Source: an uncultured Gammaproteobacteria bacterium (GTDB taxonomy: Bacteria; Pseudomonadota; Gammaproteobacteria; Pseudomonadales; UBA5518). Taken from it: a stretch of 17,400 nucleotides of DNA. Positions 14,648 to 17,400 of this stretch are shown here, piece after piece. A model generated the notes under the pieces. The model was not told the DNA's origin, did no database searches, and saw only the letters and a list, made by a program, of their open reading frames with translations. Within the stretch, counting starts at the first letter, position 1, and every line of letters begins with the position of its first letter. The stretch lies in contig CAIXOY010000430.1 of NCBI GenBank assembly GCA_903921135.1, forward strand, positions 1-17,400, given 5' to 3'. The translations under genes and the position numbers were made by a program.

Positions 14648-15070
14648 ATGGACCTGAAAGGTTCCAAGACCGCCAAGAACCTGGCTGACGCCTTTGCGGG
14701 CGAGAGCCAGGCCAACCGCCGCTACCTGTACTTCGCTGCGAAGGCAGACGTGGAAGGCGCACCGGACGTAGCAGCCGTGTTCCGCTCGACCGCAGAGGGC
14801 GAGACCGGCCACGCGCACGGCCACCTGGAGTATCTCGAGGCTGTGGGCGATCCCGCCAGCGGCCAGCCGATCGGCAGCACCGCAGACAACCTGCGTGCTT
14901 CCATCGCCGGCGAGACGCACGAGTACACCGATATGTACCCGGGCATGGCGAAGACCGCTCGCGACGAGGGCTTCGACGAGATCGCTGACTGGTTCGAGAC
15001 GCTGGCCAAGGCCGAGCGCAGCCACGCAGGCAAGTTCCAGAAGACCCTGGACACCTACCTCGCTGGTTGA
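14648..15070 (+). CDS. Rubrerythrin without rubredoxin domain (erythrin-type peroxidase)
   Basis: 140 residues: a di-iron four-helix bundle that reduces hydrogen peroxide to water in the cytoplasm. All seven canonical ligands are present: E19 (FAGESQANRRYLYFA), E52 and H55 (EGETGHAHGH), E89 and E92 (AGETHEY), E123 and H126 (KAERSHAGKF). The protein stops right after the bundle, so it lacks the C-terminal rubredoxin domain that supplies electrons in classical rubrerythrins and needs an outside donor. The downstream Fe-S protein is the obvious candidate. GGAGG at 14637-14641, 6 bases before the ATG at 14648, fixes the start; ATGs at 14573 (in frame, at the promoter) and 14643 (out of frame) are not credible. 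It is the first gene of an operon with an OxyR site in front. Confidence 0.95.
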   Translation: MDLKGSKTAKNLADAFAGESQANRRYLYFAAKADVEGAPDVAAVFRSTAEGETGHAHGHLEYLEAVGDPASGQPIGSTADNLRASIAGETHEYTDMYPGMAKTARDEGFDEIADWFETLAKAERSHAGKFQKTLDTYLAG

Positions 15071-15079
15071 TGTGCGCCC

Positions 15080-15105
15080 GGACGGACGGCAACTGCCGTC
15101 CGTCC
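15080..15105 (+). other. 12-base perfect inverted repeat after the rubrerythrin gene
   Basis: Arms GGACGGACGGCA and TGCCGTCCGTCC around a 2-base centre, 10 bases after the rubrerythrin stop and 40 bases before the next start. A pyrimidine stretch with only three consecutive T follows, so it is likely a leaky terminator or an mRNA-end stabiliser that would let rubrerythrin be made in excess over the downstream proteins. The operon presumably continues through it. Confidence 0.6.
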
Positions 15106-15144
15106 ACCTCTCTTTCCCCCGACCAACGACACGGAGCACCGGCA

Positions 15145-16476
15145 ATGAGTCTGCGTGAAGGCGGCCTGCAGGCCCCGACCCGTCACCCGCTCGACTGGCA
15201 GAACGAGGCGTTCTACGACGAGAAAGCCCTCACGGCCGAGATGGACCGCGTGTTCGATCTCTGCAACGGCTGTCGCCGCTGCGTGAGTCTCTGCGACTCA
15301 TTCCCTTCGCTGTTCGACATGATCGACGAATCTCCCACCTTCGATCTCGATGGCGCGGACAAAACGAAATACGCCGATGTCGTGGAGCACTGCTACCTCT
15401 GCGATCTCTGCTACCAGACCAAGTGCCCCTACGTGCCACCGCACGAGTGGGCCATCGATTACCCGCACCTGATGTTGCGTGCCAAGGCCGTCCAGTTCCG
15501 CAAGGAAGGCGCGAGCATGGGCCGAAAGGTGCTTTCGGCCACAACCGCAGTAGGCAAACTGGCAACCATCCCGCTGGTGGATGTGACGGTAAACGCCCTG
15601 AATCGCACATCCGTCGTGCGTAAGGCACTGGAAGGCGCACTGGGTGTACACCACAAGGCGCGCGTGCCCACCTACGACAGCAAAACGCTCAAGCGACGCA
15701 TGAAAAAGCACCAGCCCTCACAGGCCACGGTGCAGACCGCAGGCCCCACGCGCGGGCGTGTCGCGGTCTTTGGCACCTGCTACGGCACCTACAACACGCC
15801 GCAGATGGGCGAGGACCTGTTCAAGGTGTTCGAGCACAACGGCATCCCTGCCACTCTGGTGCAGGGCGAGAAATGCTGCGGCATGCCCAAACTCGAACTG
15901 GGCGATCTGCCCTCCGTGGCGGCATTGAAGGAACACAACATCCCGATCCTGGCCGCCGCCATCCGTGATGGCTGGGACATCGTGGCACCCATCCCCTCCT
16001 GCACACTGATGTTCAAGCAGGAATTGCCGCTGATGTTCCCGGACGACGCGGATGTGCAACTGGTCAAGGCGAATATCTTCGACCCCTTCGAGTACCTGAT
16101 GCACCGCCACAAGGCGGGCCTGCTCCGCACGGACTTCACGCAAGCACTGGGCAAGGTCGCCTATCAGGTCGCCTGCCACCAGCGCGTGCAGAACATCGGA
16201 CTCAAGACGCGCGAAGTGCTGTCGCTCGTCCCCGGCACCGAGGTGAAAGCCATCGAGCGCTGCTCGGGTCACGACGGCACCTATGCGGTCCGCAAGGAAA
16301 CGCACGACCGCTCGATGAAGATCGTGAAACCCGTGGTGAACCAGGTGAAGCAGTTCGACCCGGCATCGCTCACCAGCGACTGCCCCATGGCCGGCGCCCA
16401 TATCGCGCACGCCATGGGCCAGGAAGAGCAGCCCGCGCACCCGCTCAGCCTGTTGCGCCGCGCCTACGGCATTTGA
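15145..16476 (+). CDS. GlpC/HdrD-like 4Fe-4S and CCG-domain protein
   Basis: 443 residues. The N-terminal part carries two 4Fe-4S motifs: C40-x2-C43-x2-C46-x3-C50, and C83-x2-C86-x2-C89-x4-C94 followed by PYVPP. The C-terminal half resembles CCG cysteine-rich domains of heterodisulfide reductases and GlpC. The first repeat has C212, then C244-C245-G (EKCCGMPKLE), then C286. The second has C344 and C413, but CSGHDGT (C373) in place of a CCG pair. There is no membrane segment or signal peptide, so it is a soluble electron carrier or oxidoreductase. Placed directly after a rubrerythrin that lacks rubredoxin, it is a strong candidate electron donor; this is inference. ATG 15145 has GGAG 8 bases upstream; an in-frame ATG at 15067 would overlap rubrerythrin and is rejected. 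Confidence 0.92.
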   Translation: MSLREGGLQAPTRHPLDWQNEAFYDEKALTAEMDRVFDLCNGCRRCVSLCDSFPSLFDMIDESPTFDLDGADKTKYADVVEHCYLCDLCYQTKCPYVPPHEWAIDYPHLMLRAKAVQFRKEGASMGRKVLSATTAVGKLATIPLVDVTVNALNRTSVVRKALEGALGVHHKARVPTYDSKTLKRRMKKHQPSQATVQTAGPTRGRVAVFGTCYGTYNTPQMGEDLFKVFEHNGIPATLVQGEKCCGMPKLELGDLPSVAALKEHNIPILAAAIRDGWDIVAPIPSCTLMFKQELPLMFPDDADVQLVKANIFDPFEYLMHRHKAGLLRTDFTQALGKVAYQVACHQRVQNIGLKTREVLSLVPGTEVKAIERCSGHDGTYAVRKETHDRSMKIVKPVVNQVKQFDPASLTSDCPMAGAHIAHAMGQEEQPAHPLSLLRRAYGI

Positions 16477-16485
16477 GGATCCGAC

Positions 16486-17070
16486 ATGAGTGCTCCCCTG
16501 CAACTTTCCGACCTCCCGTCCGTCGAGGAGTACGCGTCCACGCGTGATGCGCTGCGCGCCAACGTGATCGCGGCGAAAAAGGCGCGTCAGGTGCGCATAG
16601 GCGAGAACGCCACGCTGCTCTTCGAGAATCGCGACACGGTGAAGTACCAGATCCTCGAAATGCTGCGCATCGAGAAAACCTCGGACCCCGCGGCCATCCA
16701 GGACGAACTCGATGCCTACAACCCGCTGATCCCCGCCGGCAGCGACTGGCGCGCCACCATGCTCGTGGAGTTCCCCGACGCAGATGAGCGCCGTGTGCAG
16801 CTGAAATACTTGCGGGCCGTCGAACACGCGGTTTACGCGCGTATCGGCGAGCGCCGCATCGCAGTCGTAGCCGACGAGGACATGGAGCGCTCGGACGACG
16901 AGAAAACCTCTGCCGTGCACTTCCTGCGTTTCCCGGTGGATGCCGACGCGAAGGCCGCGCTGCGTGCCGGGGCAGAACTCGCGTTCGGCATCGACCACCC
17001 GCGCTACCGCTACGAAACTGCGATCAGCGAGGCTGCTGTAAGGGCATCGCTGGCGGGCGATCTCGACTGA
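16486..17070 (+). CDS. DUF3501 family protein
   Basis: 194 residues of unknown function, recognised as DUF3501. Typical stretches are LPSVEEYASTRDALRANVIA at the start, LLFENRDTVKYQILEMLR near 44-61, DELDAYNPLIPAG near 73-85, and the late VHFLRFP and DHPRYRYE. It is soluble, has no cysteine and no obvious metal site, and is acidic. It starts 9 bases after the Fe-S gene, with GAGG 7 bases before the ATG, and ends 10 bases before oxyR. Members of this family recur next to rubrerythrin and this Fe-S protein, so it probably helps the same peroxide-reducing or electron-transfer task, as a partner or assembly factor. That role is inferred from gene order only. Confidence 0.88.
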   Translation: MSAPLQLSDLPSVEEYASTRDALRANVIAAKKARQVRIGENATLLFENRDTVKYQILEMLRIEKTSDPAAIQDELDAYNPLIPAGSDWRATMLVEFPDADERRVQLKYLRAVEHAVYARIGERRIAVVADEDMERSDDEKTSAVHFLRFPVDADAKAALRAGAELAFGIDHPRYRYETAISEAAVRASLAGDLD

Positions 17071-17080
17071 GTTCGCTGGC

Positions 17081-17400
17081 GTGAATCTCCGTGACCTGCA
17101 GTACGTCGTTGCCGTTGCGGAGCTGCAGCACTTCGGACGCGCTGCGGATCGCTGCCACGTAAGCCAGCCCACGCTCAGCATGCAGATCCGTAAAGTCGAG
17201 GATTACCTCGGGGTGGAACTCTTCGAGCGCTCGGGGCGGCGCGTGCTGGTGACATCTGCCGGCGAGCAGATCGTGGACAAGGCGCGGGTGCTGCTGCGCG
17301 ATTACGAAGAGCTCCAGCTCACCGCCAAGCGCCTCAAAGACCCGTCTGCAGGGCAGTATCGGCTGGGGGCATTCCCTACCCTGGCGCCCTACCTGCTGCC
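17081..17400 (+). CDS. oxyR: Peroxide-sensing LysR-type regulator OxyR (partial, 3' end outside window)
   Basis: 106 codons are visible, starting with GTG 10 bases after the DUF3501 stop. The LysR winged helix-turn-helix matches E. coli OxyR closely: MNLRDLQYVVAVAE, then HFGRAADRCHVSQPTLSMQI and RKVEDYLGVELFER, then the linker helix, and the start of the sensor domain with GAFPTLAPYLLP, an OxyR-specific phrase. The redox cysteines lie beyond the window edge, so activity cannot be checked. No clear Shine-Dalgarno precedes the GTG, suggesting coupled translation with the DUF3501 gene. As last visible gene of an operon with an OxyR site at its front, it probably controls its own production along with the peroxidase. 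Confidence 0.93.
   Translation, partial: MNLRDLQYVVAVAELQHFGRAADRCHVSQPTLSMQIRKVEDYLGVELFERSGRRVLVTSAGEQIVDKARVLLRDYEELQLTAKRLKDPSAGQYRLGAFPTLAPYLL

Noticed and set aside
15718..17181. 487-codon open frame on the minus strand
   Set aside because: Antisense to the Fe-S protein, DUF3501 and oxyR start, all of which are recognised families.

Overview
The window is GC-rich (about two thirds G+C by eye), densely coded DNA, and almost certainly comes from a high-GC gammaproteobacterium. RlmM, a SlyD-type FKBP with a His-rich tail, an MscK-size mechanosensitive channel, UbiX and OxyR all have close gammaproteobacterial counterparts. Fourteen protein genes are supported, two of them cut by the window edges. 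I saw no tRNA, rRNA, insertion sequence, CRISPR array or phage gene. No gene-free stretch exceeds about 180 bases.

Left part (1-5539, minus strand): a tight run reading leftwards. It encodes an EF-hand membrane protein of unknown function, a small outer-membrane beta-barrel, a secreted cupredoxin-like ('methylamine utilization'-type) protein, and a membrane-bound class III adenylate cyclase that leaves the window. Junctions are a 4-base ATGA overlap, a 1-base gap and a 9-base gap, so the four are probably one operon: envelope or metal-related proteins beside a cAMP-producing receptor.

Middle (5598-8356): a RimK-like ATP-grasp ligase with an RLAN N-terminal domain (minus strand), divergent from a GNAT acetyltransferase fused to a C39-type cysteine peptidase (plus strand). 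This partnership recurs in genomes and suggests synthesis and trimming or modification of an unknown peptide or amide. All key catalytic residues are present. The ligase gene lies 58 bases upstream of the EF-hand operon on the same strand.

Housekeeping block (8366-13794, minus strand, read right to left): a large MscK/MscM-like channel, an NTF2/SnoaL-fold protein overlapping it by 4 bases, rlmM overlapping that by 11 bases, then slyD with its own likely promoter. Divergent from the channel is ubiX (13898-14467, plus), the prenyl-FMN synthase.

Right part (14468-17400, plus strand): a peroxide-defence operon made of a rubrerythrin without a rubredoxin domain, a GlpC/HdrD-like protein with two 4Fe-4S motifs, a DUF3501 protein, and OxyR (cut by the edge). 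In front of rubrerythrin is a near-perfect four-box OxyR site, ATAG-N7-CTAT-N7-ATAG-N7-CTGT, abutting a sigma70-type -35. The operon therefore appears to carry its own peroxide sensor, its target site, the peroxidase and a candidate electron-delivery protein. This region and the RLAN/GNAT-C39 pair are the two most interesting parts of the window.
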